From positions 1-61,360 of the forward strand of contig JAJEHG010000002.1 of the NCBI GenBank assembly GCA_022823825.1: a stretch of DNA of 61,360 nt, written 5' to 3'. The DNA is from Nitrosopumilaceae archaeon (lineage in GTDB: Archaea; Thermoproteota; Nitrososphaeria; Nitrososphaerales; Nitrosopumilaceae). Position 1 is the stretch's first letter, and each line of letters begins with the position of its first letter. Under the pieces are notes generated by a model, which saw only the letters and a list, made by a program, of their open reading frames with translations, was not told the origin of the DNA and made no database searches. Positions 1 to 9,405 of this stretch are shown here, one piece after another. A program made the translations under genes and the position numbers.

Positions 1-72
1 GCCTCTTCCTGCCGTCCTTCCTGCTTCTTTTGGAAGCCATTGACGTGGCGGCTACAATATGATCAATAAGCT

Positions 73-647
73 TTGCCACCGGGGCGCGTCATGATCTTTA
101 AGCTTTTCGTGACTTTTGCGGGGAAAGTTGGACAGCGCCATAAAGAATCATTCAGTAAGACTAGGCACGGTTTACGAGAGCACAGTACAAGATTCGAATC
201 CCTTGGTGGAAAGATGTGGCAAGCACCCTATTACTTACACATATTCAACGGCCTAACAAGTACAAAGGACAGTTTCGAGTCCAGCCTAGGCCACGTGGAG
301 AAGGAAGACCACCAGAGTAAGATTGCAGAGGGCACAATTGCAGATCACTTGATTCGGTGGGCTTTTTTATCAAGCAGGAGGAATCAGACCTTTGACTATT
401 GCAATCACGTCTTCGACTGGAAGGATGAAAAAATAAGGAGGTAGACTTTTCTGTACGACGGAGGCAGGATAGAGATTCCCATTGAAGTGAAATACAGAAA
501 CAGGATTAGTCATGGTAACTGACCGGGCGGGTCAGTTTTCTTGGCAAGACCAAGACCAAGAGTAGACTTGTCATTTCAAAATCAGATCTGGACGTGAGGC
601 AAGATTATGTGATTATTTCTGCGCCAGTGTTTCTGCTTTTAATCTAG
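73..647 (+). pseudogene. Decayed DUF4143-type ATPase/nuclease, C-terminal part
   Basis: The reading frame from 73 ends at 444, but its theme continues in other frames. Positions near 425 read NKEVDF, positions 456-515 read a frame with IPIEVKYR, and 560-647 read a frame ending VFLLLI before a stop. Acidic-hydrophobic EVDF followed by PIEVKYR is the PD-(D/E)XK-like signature at the C-terminus of AAA ATPases with a DUF4143 domain, and the FLLL ending is also typical. At least two frameshifts are therefore needed to rebuild the protein, so I call it a pseudogene. The N-terminal AAA module is not visible and may lie before the window or be lost. Confidence 0.6.
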
Positions 648-815
648 TTCCGGGCCCGATCAATGAACCTACAGGACATCTAGACACAGGGGCCGACGAG
701 ACGAGTTACGGGCAGGACAACAATACCGCGGGGATCTGGGCGCTCACAGACCCCAAGACGGCAGAGCCTGTCACATAATACAAGACTCAGGGGAGTGGCG
801 GCAAGCGCAGGGGCG
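648..815 (+). other. Intergenic; short coding-like fragment
   Basis: No complete gene is visible. One frame, 653-778, stays open for about 41 codons and reads like the end of a secreted or surface protein (GADETSYGQDNNTAGIWAL) before a TAA. It has no plausible start or promoter and may be a gene remnant. I do not recognise the family. Confidence 0.2.
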
Positions 816-1817
816 TCAGTGCGCCGGACCGCCGGTTCCCGCGGCAGTCAGCGGCACGGCGTCGATTCCAAGCCTTTGCAAGTCCCGCGCAAACTCCTCT
901 TCAAATCCGTGCGTCGTATACACAGTCTCGGCCCCCGACTGCCGCACCATCCGAAGCAGTTCGGAGTAGTCGCAGTGGTCGCTCATCGGTATCGAATAGT
1001 CAGCCCTCCTGCCGAACGCAAACCGCGGGGATTTTGCCCACCCGCTGAATCCGATCGTAACGGCACCGTATTTCGACTTTAGATCCCGGATGAACCGGGT
1101 CTTTTCTGAGAGCATCGGCGATATCATCAGCCACGGCCTCCTCTCAAGCAGGCCCCTGGACTCGGCCTCCGTATGCCCGATGCCGCCGGCAAGGCTTACG
1201 CCGAGCCGCTCATGCAGCGAGTTCATCTCAAGCACGGAGTCATGAAAGTAAAGCGGCATCCAGTGCCCGAACAGGCGGGTCAGGGTCTGGGCCTTGCCGA
1301 GCTGGTACCCCATCAAAATAACCGGGACGCTCCGCTCGTACATCTCTGATATGAGCCGGTTTACGCGCTCCGTTACGCCTTGAACGGGTGGAAACTCGAA
1401 TTCCGGCAGCCCGAACGTGCACTCTGTAATCAGCGTCTTGCACCGGGGCACCTTGGCCCCCTTCAGAAAACCCCTGTCGCGGGTGCAGACGTCACCCGTA
1501 TAGAACGTCTCGCCAAACAGGAGCCCCTTTGATCCCAGGATGTGCCCGCTGTCGACCATCTCAAAGCCGTCTGCACGCTCGGAATGATCGTCCAGCCTGA
1601 ACCCGCGCACGGCGGCTATCGCGTGCGTCTGCCGGGATGCCAGCAGCGTGCAGCGGTCGCCATCGCGCCCGTTTCGGGCCGCCGGCAGGTGGTCGGTGTG
1701 CGCATGCGACACAAAGTTTACCGCTCCGGGAACGGGCGCCTTTGGATCGAGCCAGATCTCCTGCGATCCGTTCCGGCACACGATGCCGTTTGCAGTCATT
1801 TGTACGCGCAGCGGCAT
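816..1817 (-). CDS. Metallo-beta-lactamase-fold exonuclease-like protein
   Basis: A 333-residue metallo-beta-lactamase-fold protein with the metal-binding motif SHAHTDH near residue 30. Later metal-ligand regions are SGHILGS and the C-terminal SDHCDY and THG. This matches the archaeal group annotated as exonucleases of the beta-lactamase fold involved in RNA processing (mRNA 3'-end processing-factor-like); the substrate here is unknown. The frame extends much further upstream, over folD, but a TTAAAA-like TATA box near 1840-1847 lies about 26 nt before the ATG at 1817. That fits a leaderless start there; ATG 1799 is the alternative. It is divergent from folD. Confidence 0.8.
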   Translation of the reverse strand: MPLRVQMTANGIVCRNGSQEIWLDPKAPVPGAVNFVSHAHTDHLPAARNGRDGDRCTLLASRQTHAIAAVRGFRLDDHSERADGFEMVDSGHILGSKGLLFGETFYTGDVCTRDRGFLKGAKVPRCKTLITECTFGLPEFEFPPVQGVTERVNRLISEMYERSVPVILMGYQLGKAQTLTRLFGHWMPLYFHDSVLEMNSLHERLGVSLAGGIGHTEAESRGLLERRPWLMISPMLSEKTRFIRDLKSKYGAVTIGFSGWAKSPRFAFGRRADYSIPMSDHCDYSELLRMVRQSGAETVYTTHGFEEEFARDLQRLGIDAVPLTAAGTGGPAH

Positions 1818-1961
1818 GGCGGGAGTGCAGGGGCCTCTGATTTTAACATGAGCATGATCGGGCGTGCTACACCCAGCCCGTGCGGCGCCCAGCCTGCCGC
1901 GGACCGGCCGCGCCGCCTGCCATGCATGGGGTTTAATACCCTCGCGGGCGCGCACCACCGC

Positions 1962-2825
1962 ATGGCCTGCGTCAGAATCAACGGGGTCGAGCTGGCAGAC
2001 GCGGTAAAGGCGGACGTCAAGGAATCCGTGCTCCGGCTCCAACGCGACGGGATCGAGGCGTGCCTTGCGACCATACTGGTCGGGGACGACCAGGCCTCGG
2101 CCACGTACGTCAGAAAAAAGCACGAGGCGTGCGCAGAGGTTGGGATCAATGCAGTGGACCACAGGCTCGGAGCCGGTGTCGGACAGGGCGAGCTCAACGC
2201 GCTTATCGAGAGGCTGAACTCGGACACCCGGGTGCACGGGATACTGCTCCAGCTTCCCCTGCCCGGACACCTTGACGCGTCAGAGGCAATATCGAGGATA
2301 TCGCCTGGAAAGGACGTCGACGGGCTTGGCACAACCAACATGGGCCGCCTCGCAGCAGGGCAGGCGGGACTCGTGCCGTGCACCCCGCTTGCAGTGATGT
2401 ACATGCTTGACCACTTCAGGATAGATCTTGCGGGAAAGACGGTCGTGATAATAAACAGAAGCAGCCTTGTCGGCAAGCCCCTGTACCAGCTGCTTCTTGG
2501 CAGGGACGCGACCGTAATCACGTGCCACTCAAAGACCAGGGATATAGCCAAGTTTTGCGGCATGGCAGACGTGGTGATCACGGCAGTCGGCGACAGGAAG
2601 AGGTTCGAGCTGACGCCGGACATGATAAGCGACGGGTGCGTCGTAATAGACGTGGCAATCACCCGGCACAACGGGAGGCTTGCAGGCGACGCGGACTATG
2701 AGAGGGTGGCATCAAAGGCCTCCCATGCGACGCCGGTTCCCGGCGGGGTCGGGCCCATGACAGTTGCAATGCTACTAAAGAACACCACGGCCGCGGCGGC
2801 GGGTGCAAACGGAATTGAACTCTGA
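1962..2825 (+). CDS. folD: FolD bifunctional methylene-THF dehydrogenase/cyclohydrolase
   Basis: A 287-residue FolD, interconverting 5,10-methylene-THF, methenyl-THF and 10-formyl-THF in cytosolic one-carbon metabolism. The catalytic YVRKK lysine motif is present, followed by ILLQLPLP, the NAD(P)-binding segment with INRSSLVGKPL, and the C-terminal PVPGGVGPMT signature. The ATG at 1962 is chosen because a TTTAATAC TATA box at 1931-1939 lies about 26 nt upstream; the frame is open further back but without a promoter. Its 3' end overlaps the next gene, a 5-formyl-THF cyclo-ligase, so the two folate genes probably form one operon. Confidence 0.95.
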   Translation: MACVRINGVELADAVKADVKESVLRLQRDGIEACLATILVGDDQASATYVRKKHEACAEVGINAVDHRLGAGVGQGELNALIERLNSDTRVHGILLQLPLPGHLDASEAISRISPGKDVDGLGTTNMGRLAAGQAGLVPCTPLAVMYMLDHFRIDLAGKTVVIINRSSLVGKPLYQLLLGRDATVITCHSKTRDIAKFCGMADVVITAVGDRKRFELTPDMISDGCVVIDVAITRHNGRLAGDADYERVASKASHATPVPGGVGPMTVAMLLKNTTAAAAGANGIEL

Positions 2826-3438
2826 GCGCGTGCGGGAGGAGAAGGGCAGGCTCCGCAGGCTCCTGCTTGAGAGGAGGGACGCCACGTCAGCCGAGTACGC
2901 GGATATTGCTGCAGGGCGCATACTGCGCAGGCTGCTCTCATGCAGGGAGTTCTCAGAGGCTATAGCCGTGGGCGCGTATCACCCCATAGGCAGCGAGGTG
3001 CCCACGCACGGGATAATGTCAGAGGTGATATCAGGCGGCAAGGAGCTCTACCTGCCAAGGGTGACGGACGATGCGGCAATGGAGTTTTGCCGCGTCCGCG
3101 ACGTGTCGGAACTAGAGCGGGGCCGCGTGTACAGCCAGATAATGGAGCCGGCAGGCCCGTGCGCAGAGGCCCCGCCGCGCGGACTTGACATGGTTATAGT
3201 GCCCTCCATAGCCGCGTCAGCCGACGGGTGCAGGCTCGGCTACGGGCGCGGATACTATGACAGGTATCTTGAAAGGTGCAGGGGGGCCGCGACGACAATA
3301 TGCACGATACTCTTTGAAAAGCAGGTCACAAAAAGAGTTCCCGCCGACCCGCACGACGCGAGAGTGGACATGATAATAACTGAGAAAAAGACAAGGTACG
3401 TGGACGGCAGGAGAGAGCGTGCGGCACGTGCCAGGTGA
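2803..3438 (+). CDS. 5-formyltetrahydrofolate cyclo-ligase
   Basis: A 211-residue protein of the 5-formyl-THF cyclo-ligase (MTHFS) family, which converts 5-formyl-THF to methenyl-THF using ATP. An N-terminal basic helix (RRLLLERRD) and the C-terminal signature GCRLGYGRGYYDRYL are present. The start is taken as GTG 2803, which overlaps the folD stop by 23 nt; the next candidate is GTG 2830. The overlap and the shared pathway suggest translation coupled to folD, which makes the substrate of this enzyme's product chain. Confidence 0.9.
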   Translation: MQTELNSERVREEKGRLRRLLLERRDATSAEYADIAAGRILRRLLSCREFSEAIAVGAYHPIGSEVPTHGIMSEVISGGKELYLPRVTDDAAMEFCRVRDVSELERGRVYSQIMEPAGPCAEAPPRGLDMVIVPSIAASADGCRLGYGRGYYDRYLERCRGAATTICTILFEKQVTKRVPADPHDARVDMIITEKKTRYVDGRRERAARAR

Positions 3439-3455
3439 CAGGGGCCCCGTGCGCC

Positions 3456-3468
3456 TCAAAAAAAAAGC
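3456..3468 (-). terminator. T-tract terminator after purD
   Basis: Nine consecutive A on the plus strand (3458-3466) give a T9 run on the purD strand, starting 11 nt after the purD stop. Archaeal transcription commonly ends at such T-runs. It lies between two convergent genes. Confidence 0.5.
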
Positions 3469-3477
3469 GGGTCAGAA

Positions 3478-4974
3478 TCAATCCCGCGAGGCGCCAAGCT
3501 CTTTTGCGCGCGCGTCCATTGCATCCAGGCTCTGGACTGAGCCTATGTCGCGGCGGTATTCTAGTCCCCCGGTTCTGACGCACGAATCGATTGCCTCGTT
3601 GACCTTGTCAGAGGCCTCCTGCACGGTGTCCGACGCGGCGCAAAACGCCACGACCCTGGACTTTTTGAGCGTGCAGTATTTGTTGTATGTGTATTTATCG
3701 CCAGCGTCCGACGGGCTGTAATCGCTGGCATGATCACGGGCGTTGTTGTTGTTGTTGTTGTTGTTGTTGCCATCATCATCATCATCATCAACGGCGCGCA
3801 CGCAGGACGCATAGTATGCAGTAACGCCCAACCCGTTCACAGAGTCGTCGTCCACCTCAAAGCCGGAGGCGTCAGGGCTTGCAGACGGATACTCTCTTGC
3901 AACCAGATACTTGCAGACGCTCGCCTTGTTTGCAAAAGACACCGCGTCCCCGGACAGTGTGCCTTCCCACATGCGCGTCAGCACCTCTGACAGCGGCGTC
4001 TCCAATACGGACATTATGTTGAGGCACTCTGGGTCCCCGAACCGGCTGTTGAACTCCATGAACCTGATTCCGTCCACGGTCTTGAAGAACCCGCCGTTGA
4101 GCACGCCGGTAAACCCGAGGTTTCGTGCGCGCATGTCGTCTATCACCCTCTGCATTATAGTCCGGCAGTCCTCCAGATCCGAATCGGATAGAAACGGGAG
4201 CGTGCCGCAGTCAGAAAAGCAGCCCATGCCCCCCGTCCCGGGCCCCCTGTCGCCCTCAAACCGGTACGGATAGTCGTATGTGGCAGGAGACATTACAAGG
4301 TGCGTCCCGTCAGTGAGCCCCATTATGGTAAACTCAAGCCCGTCCAGCTTCTCGACCAGAAGCACCTGCTGCCGGCCGCCGTGCGCGCCAAGCAGCTCTG
4401 AGGCATATCTGGCGCATTCCTCGTATGACGCCAGGTGCTCCGGCATCACCTTGACGCCCTTGCCCCCGGTCAGTCCCTGCGGCTTTACCACGAGGTGCAT
4501 GCCGCGGGACTCAAACTCGGATATCGCATCGCCAAGCTGCCGCGCGTCCCGCACAATCCTGTAAAGCGGGGTATACTCGGGGCAGAGCCGGTTCATCATC
4601 TCCATTGCGTATACCTTGTCCCACTCTATGCGGGTGGCGGACTTGGTGCCGCCTACCGCCTTGAAGCCCTCGCGTACAAGGGCGTCCACCACCCCGTTGG
4701 CAAGCGGCTCGTCGGCGTTTACAAACGCATAGTCTACGGAATGCAGTCGGGCATACTCCAGCACCGTATCCGGGTCGCTGGGGTTGCCAATTGCATAGTC
4801 GCCGCCGGATCGCCGCGTGCAGTCTGCAATGAGCGGGTTTTCGTGTGGCATGACAGCATACACAAGGGGAGCGTCCCGACTGCCGCCGGGCGAACCCTGC
4901 GTTTCCGCCGCGCCTGCAAGGTTTAGCGCAAAGGAGGCCTCGCGTCCGCCCCCGCCCACCAAGAGAAACTTCAT
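3478..4974 (-). CDS. purD: Phosphoribosylamine-glycine ligase (GAR synthetase)
   Basis: A 498-residue PurD, the ATP-grasp enzyme that ligates glycine to phosphoribosylamine in purine synthesis. It begins MKFLLVGGGGREASFA. The ATP-grasp core has KPQGLTGGKGVKV, GPGTGGMGCFSD, GVLNGGFF and FMEFNSRFGDPE. It is longer than the usual 420-430 residues because of a hydrophilic insert in the C-terminal domain (about residues 395-420) containing six Asp, Gly and nine Asn encoded by trinucleotide runs. An archaeal TATA-like CTTTTAATT lies at 5007-5015. It converges with the folate operon and diverges from ileS. Confidence 0.95.
   Translation of the reverse strand: MKFLLVGGGGREASFALNLAGAAETQGSPGGSRDAPLVYAVMPHENPLIADCTRRSGGDYAIGNPSDPDTVLEYARLHSVDYAFVNADEPLANGVVDALVREGFKAVGGTKSATRIEWDKVYAMEMMNRLCPEYTPLYRIVRDARQLGDAISEFESRGMHLVVKPQGLTGGKGVKVMPEHLASYEECARYASELLGAHGGRQQVLLVEKLDGLEFTIMGLTDGTHLVMSPATYDYPYRFEGDRGPGTGGMGCFSDCGTLPFLSDSDLEDCRTIMQRVIDDMRARNLGFTGVLNGGFFKTVDGIRFMEFNSRFGDPECLNIMSVLETPLSEVLTRMWEGTLSGDAVSFANKASVCKYLVAREYPSASPDASGFEVDDDSVNGLGVTAYYASCVRAVDDDDDDGNNNNNNNNNARDHASDYSPSDAGDKYTYNKYCTLKKSRVVAFCAASDTVQEASDKVNEAIDSCVRTGGLEYRRDIGSVQSLDAMDARAKELGASRD
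3742..3788. repeat. In-gene trinucleotide tracts, (GTT)9 and (CAT)6
   Basis: Nine GTT units at 3742-3768 are followed, after one GCC triplet that overlaps the next run, by six CAT units at 3771-3788. In the purD frame these encode poly-Asn and poly-Asp. Pure codon repetition points to slippage expansion rather than selection for codon choice. Confidence 0.95.
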
Positions 4975-5196
4975 TCGGATCGTAGTGACGGCGGGGTGCG
5001 AACGTAATTAAAAGATTGGACATGCGCGGTGCGTCTTCGGCATGCCGCGTGCGGCGGCAAAACATGCGCGTGTCAGAACCGGGCCAGGCCCCACCGCGCG
5101 CGGTGCCGCTGCCGCCCCCGAGCACGCCATCGTACGGGACGGCCTTGATCCTAGCTTTATAATGCCGCGCGCAAATGCCACAACCAAGGGCCGACA

Positions 5197-8100
5197 ATGG
5201 AGCTATCTCAGAAATTCGATGCCAAGCGCATTGAACTGCGCGTGAGGGGGTATCTGGCCGAGACCGACGTCGCGTCGGATCTGCTCGAGTCCGCCAAAGA
5301 CAGAAAAAAGTCCAGGTTCATAGAGGGCCCGCCCACCATGAACGGCCCGCCGCATGTGGGGCACCTGAGAGGCAGGATAATCAAGGACCTGTGGTACAGG
5401 TTCAGCACGCTGCGCGGCGCGTATGTAGAGTTCAACGCCGGATGGGACACGCAGGGGCTACCAATCGAGCTTCAGGCAGAAAAGGAGCTCGGGGTGACCG
5501 GCGGCAAGGCAGAGGCAATCGAGAGGTTTGGAATAGAGCGCATCGTGGCGGAGTGCAAAAAGATAGTCGCAAAGAACACCACAGAGTGGGAGGAGGCAGA
5601 CAGGCAGCTTGGCATATCACTTGATCACGACAAGGCATACCGCACCTTTGACGACGAGTTCATAGAGCGCGAGTGGAAGATACTAAAAAGCGCAAAGGAG
5701 TCCGGCGTCATAAGGGAGGACTATACCGTAATCGCATACTGCCCTAGCTGCCAGACGTCACTGAGCCACGCCGAGGTCGGGCAGGGATACAAGGAGGTGG
5801 TGGATCCCTCGCTGTACTATACAGTAGAGCTGGAGGGGGAGGCAGGCGGCGGCAATGACGGCCGCGTCCATCTGGTGGTGTGGACCACCATGCCATTCAC
5901 GCTGCTGACTGACGCGATGGTCGGCGTCCATCCCGACGAGGAGTACGCGTACGTCAGGGTCAGGCGGGATTCTACTGACGGCAGCGACGCAGGCAACGAC
6001 GTCGGCAGTAGCGACAGGATATGGATAGTGGGCAAGACCCGGCTCGAAGGGTTCCTATCGGAGATAAAGGCAGGATCCCATGAGATCATAAAATGTGTAA
6101 AGGGCTCCAGCCTCGACGGCCTCGGCTACAGGCACCCCCTGCGCGACACCGTACCGGGGCTTGACGCAATGCTCAAGAGACACCCGGACAAGTACCACAA
6201 GGTCGTGGCCGAGGAGTTTGTCGACGTCAATGCCGGAAGCGGCCTTGTGCACATAGCGCCCGCAAACGGCGAGGAGGACATCAAGGTGGCCGCCAAGCGG
6301 GGCGTCGAGGTCTTCTGCCCCATTGACGACCAGGTGCGGTTCACCTGGGAGGCCGGCGCCAAGTATGCCGGCGTCCCCGTCAGGGATACGGACCGCGCGA
6401 TAGTGGATGAGCTGAGGGCGCGCGGCGCCCTGGTAAGGATAGGCCGGATAAAGCACAGCTATCCGCACTGCTGGCGCTCCGGGCACGCGCTTGTATGGCT
6501 TGCGCGCAGAGGGTACTTTTATGACACCGGCGCGATAGGAGACAACGTCACGAGGGCCGCCGAGGAGGCCGAGTACTTTTTTGAGCAGCCAAGAAACAGG
6601 TTCCTTGGCATAATTAACGACAGGCACCCCTGGTGCATATCAAGGGAGCGCATATGGGGATGTCCGCTGCCCGTGTGGAAATGCAACGACTGCCAGGAGT
6701 CCACGTGGCTCTATTCCAGAGCCGAGATAGTGAACAGCTCCGTGTACCTTCCCGACGGGGACGGCTTTGAGCTGCACAGGCCCTGGATTGACAACGTAAA
6801 GGTGCGGTGTGGCAGGTGCAGCGGCGTGAACACGACAAGGGAGGACTATGTGCTTGACACGTGGCACAACAGCGGCTCGGCCCCGTGGTCGTCGCTTGAC
6901 GACGACACATACCAGAGCGACGTGCCAGCCCCGTTCCTGACAGAAGGAATAGACCAGACCCGCGGATGGGCCTACACGCTGCTCCTTGAGAACGTCATAC
7001 TCAGGGGGGAGCCCGTGGCCCCGTTCAGGGCGTTCCTGTTCCAGGGGCACGTGCTTGACGAGAACGGCCAAAAGATGAGCAAGAGCAAGGGAAACGTCAT
7101 GGAAGGGAGAAAGCTGCTCGCGGACCACCCAGCGGACATGATCCGCCTGTACTGCATGTGGAAGGCCTCGCCGATAGAACCTCTGAGCTTTAGCATACGT
7201 GAGATGAACGCCAGGCCGCACCAGACTATCAGCACGCTCTACAACCTGCACCTGTACTTTGCGCAGAACGGCAGATACGACGGGTTCGACGAGTCGGCGC
7301 ACACCGTACAGTGGGCGGACGGCCTGGGCCTGCTAAGGGAGCCGGAGAGGTGGCTGCTCTCAAAGCTGCAGAGGCTCATACGCGACGTGACGGAGAGAAA
7401 CGAGAGGTGCAGGTTCCACGAGGCGGCCAAGGCGCTAGACGACTATATCGTCAACACGTTCAGCCAGACGTACGTGAGGATGACGAGGGGGGAGATATGG
7501 AACGAGGAGGACGACAACAAGGACAGAAGGCTGGCCATATACGCGGTACTGTGCCACGTGCTCAGGACGCTTGACGTGATGATGCACCCGCTGTGCCCGT
7601 TTGTCACGGAGTATCTGTGGCAGTCCGCATTCGGCTCCGGCGATACAGGCGGCGGTAGAAGGGGCAAGAGCATACTGCTCTCTGCATGGCCCAGGCTCAA
7701 TGCGGGCATGGAGGACTCCGCGCTTGAAGAGTCGTTTGACCTGATGACGGGCGCGATATCAGCGTGTGGCGCGGCCCGCACGGCCAAAAAGCTGAAGGGA
7801 AGGTGGCCGCTTGATGAGGCGGTCATATGCGTGCGCGCGGGGCAAAAGTCAAGGCTCGAGCCGCTTGCCCCGATGCTCCAAGGGCAGATCAACGTCGAGA
7901 AACTCTCAATCGTAGAGGCGGAGCACATGGGTGGTGATGGTGGTGGCAGCAGCAGTAACAGTGACGCGGCCGGCGAGTCGGCCGCCAAACTGGTCCTGGA
8001 ACTCGAGGAGATCGGCATGCCCGTCACCATAACGGCAGAGCTCAACGGCAAGAGCGCGGGCCCAAAGGCCAAGAGGCACATGCCGGACCTGGTAAAAAAG

Positions 8101-8565
8101 TTCGGAGAGGCGCGTCCAAAGGAGATTGCCGAGTCGCTGCGCCGCCGCGGCTCCCACGACATGCGCGTCGCAGACGGCGTTACAATAAGCCTTGACGGCG
8201 TGGACGTTGCAATAGGATACGACGCGGCCGAGGGGTACGCGACTGCATCAAGGGACGCCGGCGCCGACAGCTGCGCCGTGTTTCTGACCACGTCAAGGAA
8301 CAGGGAGATGACTGCAAAGGGGCTCGTAAAGGACGTTGCAAGGAGGCTGCAGTCGCTCAGAAAGGAGAGGGGTTACAACCCCACCGACATGCTGGAGCGC
8401 GCATCGATACTGGGGCTGGCTGCAGAACAGAAAGAGATGCTAGAGGAGAGGGCCGACGAGCTCGCGTTCCTGGTCAGGGTGCGCGGGATAAACTTTGAGG
8501 AGACCTGCGACACCTACAAGGACGAGGACATAGACGGCCAGGGGATCAGGGTGTCCGTAGAATAG
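5197..8565 (+). CDS. ileS: Isoleucyl-tRNA synthetase
   Basis: A 1122-residue class I synthetase charging tRNA-Ile, of the long archaeal/eukaryotic type. The HIGH motif is HVGH at residues 53-56 and KMSKS is at 626-630. The editing domain is seen by VWTTMPFTLLTDAM and the GSGLVHIAPANG segment. An anticodon-binding region and a long C-terminal extension follow. Around residues 909-927 there is a Gly/Ser/Asn-rich insert (GGDGGGSSSNSD). The start ATG is preceded by a TATA box TTTATAAT at 5156-5163, which would leave a short leader of roughly ten bases. The ferritin-like gene follows after 5-29 nt. Confidence 0.95.
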   Translation: MELSQKFDAKRIELRVRGYLAETDVASDLLESAKDRKKSRFIEGPPTMNGPPHVGHLRGRIIKDLWYRFSTLRGAYVEFNAGWDTQGLPIELQAEKELGVTGGKAEAIERFGIERIVAECKKIVAKNTTEWEEADRQLGISLDHDKAYRTFDDEFIEREWKILKSAKESGVIREDYTVIAYCPSCQTSLSHAEVGQGYKEVVDPSLYYTVELEGEAGGGNDGRVHLVVWTTMPFTLLTDAMVGVHPDEEYAYVRVRRDSTDGSDAGNDVGSSDRIWIVGKTRLEGFLSEIKAGSHEIIKCVKGSSLDGLGYRHPLRDTVPGLDAMLKRHPDKYHKVVAEEFVDVNAGSGLVHIAPANGEEDIKVAAKRGVEVFCPIDDQVRFTWEAGAKYAGVPVRDTDRAIVDELRARGALVRIGRIKHSYPHCWRSGHALVWLARRGYFYDTGAIGDNVTRAAEEAEYFFEQPRNRFLGIINDRHPWCISRERIWGCPLPVWKCNDCQESTWLYSRAEIVNSSVYLPDGDGFELHRPWIDNVKVRCGRCSGVNTTREDYVLDTWHNSGSAPWSSLDDDTYQSDVPAPFLTEGIDQTRGWAYTLLLENVILRGEPVAPFRAFLFQGHVLDENGQKMSKSKGNVMEGRKLLADHPADMIRLYCMWKASPIEPLSFSIREMNARPHQTISTLYNLHLYFAQNGRYDGFDESAHTVQWADGLGLLREPERWLLSKLQRLIRDVTERNERCRFHEAAKALDDYIVNTFSQTYVRMTRGEIWNEEDDNKDRRLAIYAVLCHVLRTLDVMMHPLCPFVTEYLWQSAFGSGDTGGGRRGKSILLSAWPRLNAGMEDSALEESFDLMTGAISACGAARTAKKLKGRWPLDEAVICVRAGQKSRLEPLAPMLQGQINVEKLSIVEAEHMGGDGGGSSSNSDAAGESAAKLVLELEEIGMPVTITAELNGKSAGPKAKRHMPDLVKKFGEARPKEIAESLRRRGSHDMRVADGVTISLDGVDVAIGYDAAEGYATASRDAGADSCAVFLTTSRNREMTAKGLVKDVARRLQSLRKERGYNPTDMLERASILGLAAEQKEMLEERADELAFLVRVRGINFEETCDTYKDEDIDGQGIRVSVE

Positions 8566-8594
8566 CTTTTATGGGAATATCAGTGCACGACAGC

Positions 8595-9248
8595 ATGGCA
8601 GGGACGGGTCGCACTGCAAAGCCGAGCGCGGCGAAGGGAAGGAAGAGGGGTTCGGCCGCCTCTGGGCAGAAAAAGTCACCCGGCGTAATCGGGATTACGG
8701 TACTTGAAAAGAACGGCCTTGACGTCGACGCTCTGATAAGCGAGCTTGTGCGCAACGCCGCCGTCGAGTTCACCGCGTACTATTACTTTACCAACCTCAG
8801 GGCGCACTGCACCGGAATGGAGGGCGAGGGGCTAAAGGGGATAATAGAGGACGCAAGGCTGGAGGATCTGAGCCACTTTGAGTCGTGCATAGAGCGCATA
8901 TACCAGCTCGGAGGATCACTGCCCAACGACGCGACGGAGTTCATACGCATCTCGGGGTGCGACTTTCTAAAGCTGCCGTCGGACCCGACTGACCACAGGG
9001 CGATACTTGAAAAGTGCCTCAAGGCGGAGCAGGGGGCCATAGTCAACTGGAACAACATATGCAACATGACGCTCGGCAAGGACCCGGCCACGTACGACAT
9101 TGCAAAGGACATACTGGCCGAGGAGATAGAGCACGAGTCGTGGTTCCTGGAGCTGCTGTACGGCAGGCCGTCCGGGCACATGAGGCGCAAGTATTCCGGC
9201 GAGAGGCCGCATACAAGAAAGCACTCGCGCGCACTCGACATGGCGTGA
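8595..9248 (+). CDS. Dps-like ferritin-family protein
   Basis: About 217 residues with a basic Ala/Gly/Lys-rich N-terminal tail, then a four-helix ferritin-like domain. Carboxylate and histidine ligands are visible in AAVEFTAYYYF, LEDLSHFESCIERI and LAEEIEHESWFLE, the usual Glu...ExxH pairs of a di-iron site. It is probably an iron-storage or peroxide-detoxifying cage of the Dps/bacterioferritin-like group common in Thaumarchaeota, and the basic tail could bind DNA; both roles are inferred. The CTTTTATG TATA-like box at 8567-8574 overlaps the longest start (8571), so I choose ATG 8595, about 26 nt downstream. Confidence 0.75.
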   Translation: MAGTGRTAKPSAAKGRKRGSAASGQKKSPGVIGITVLEKNGLDVDALISELVRNAAVEFTAYYYFTNLRAHCTGMEGEGLKGIIEDARLEDLSHFESCIERIYQLGGSLPNDATEFIRISGCDFLKLPSDPTDHRAILEKCLKAEQGAIVNWNNICNMTLGKDPATYDIAKDILAEEIEHESWFLELLYGRPSGHMRRKYSGERPHTRKHSRALDMA

Positions 9249-9405
9249 TCGGGAAATCGCCGCATCGCGGCAATTTGGCAGGTTTTGTTGCAATTATGGT
9301 ATAAAAAGACCGCCGCAGACTCTGCGAACGCACGCCGGCGCACGTGAAAAAGCACACGAACGCAGCCCGGTTCACGGTTAAATACAAAACCACACAATGT
9401 AATTC
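9249..9405. other. Intergenic with two TATA-like boxes
   Basis: A TATAAAAAG box at 9300-9308 has no start codon at the expected distance. A second box, GGTTAAATAC at 9378-9387, lies about 24 nt before the ATG at 9406 and should serve that gene. The first could drive a short non-coding RNA or be fortuitous. Confidence 0.35.

Noticed and set aside
1796..2671. Long minus-strand open frame opposite folD
   Set aside because: It is a shadow of folD with no family motif or promoter; GC-rich codon use produces many such antisense frames across the window.
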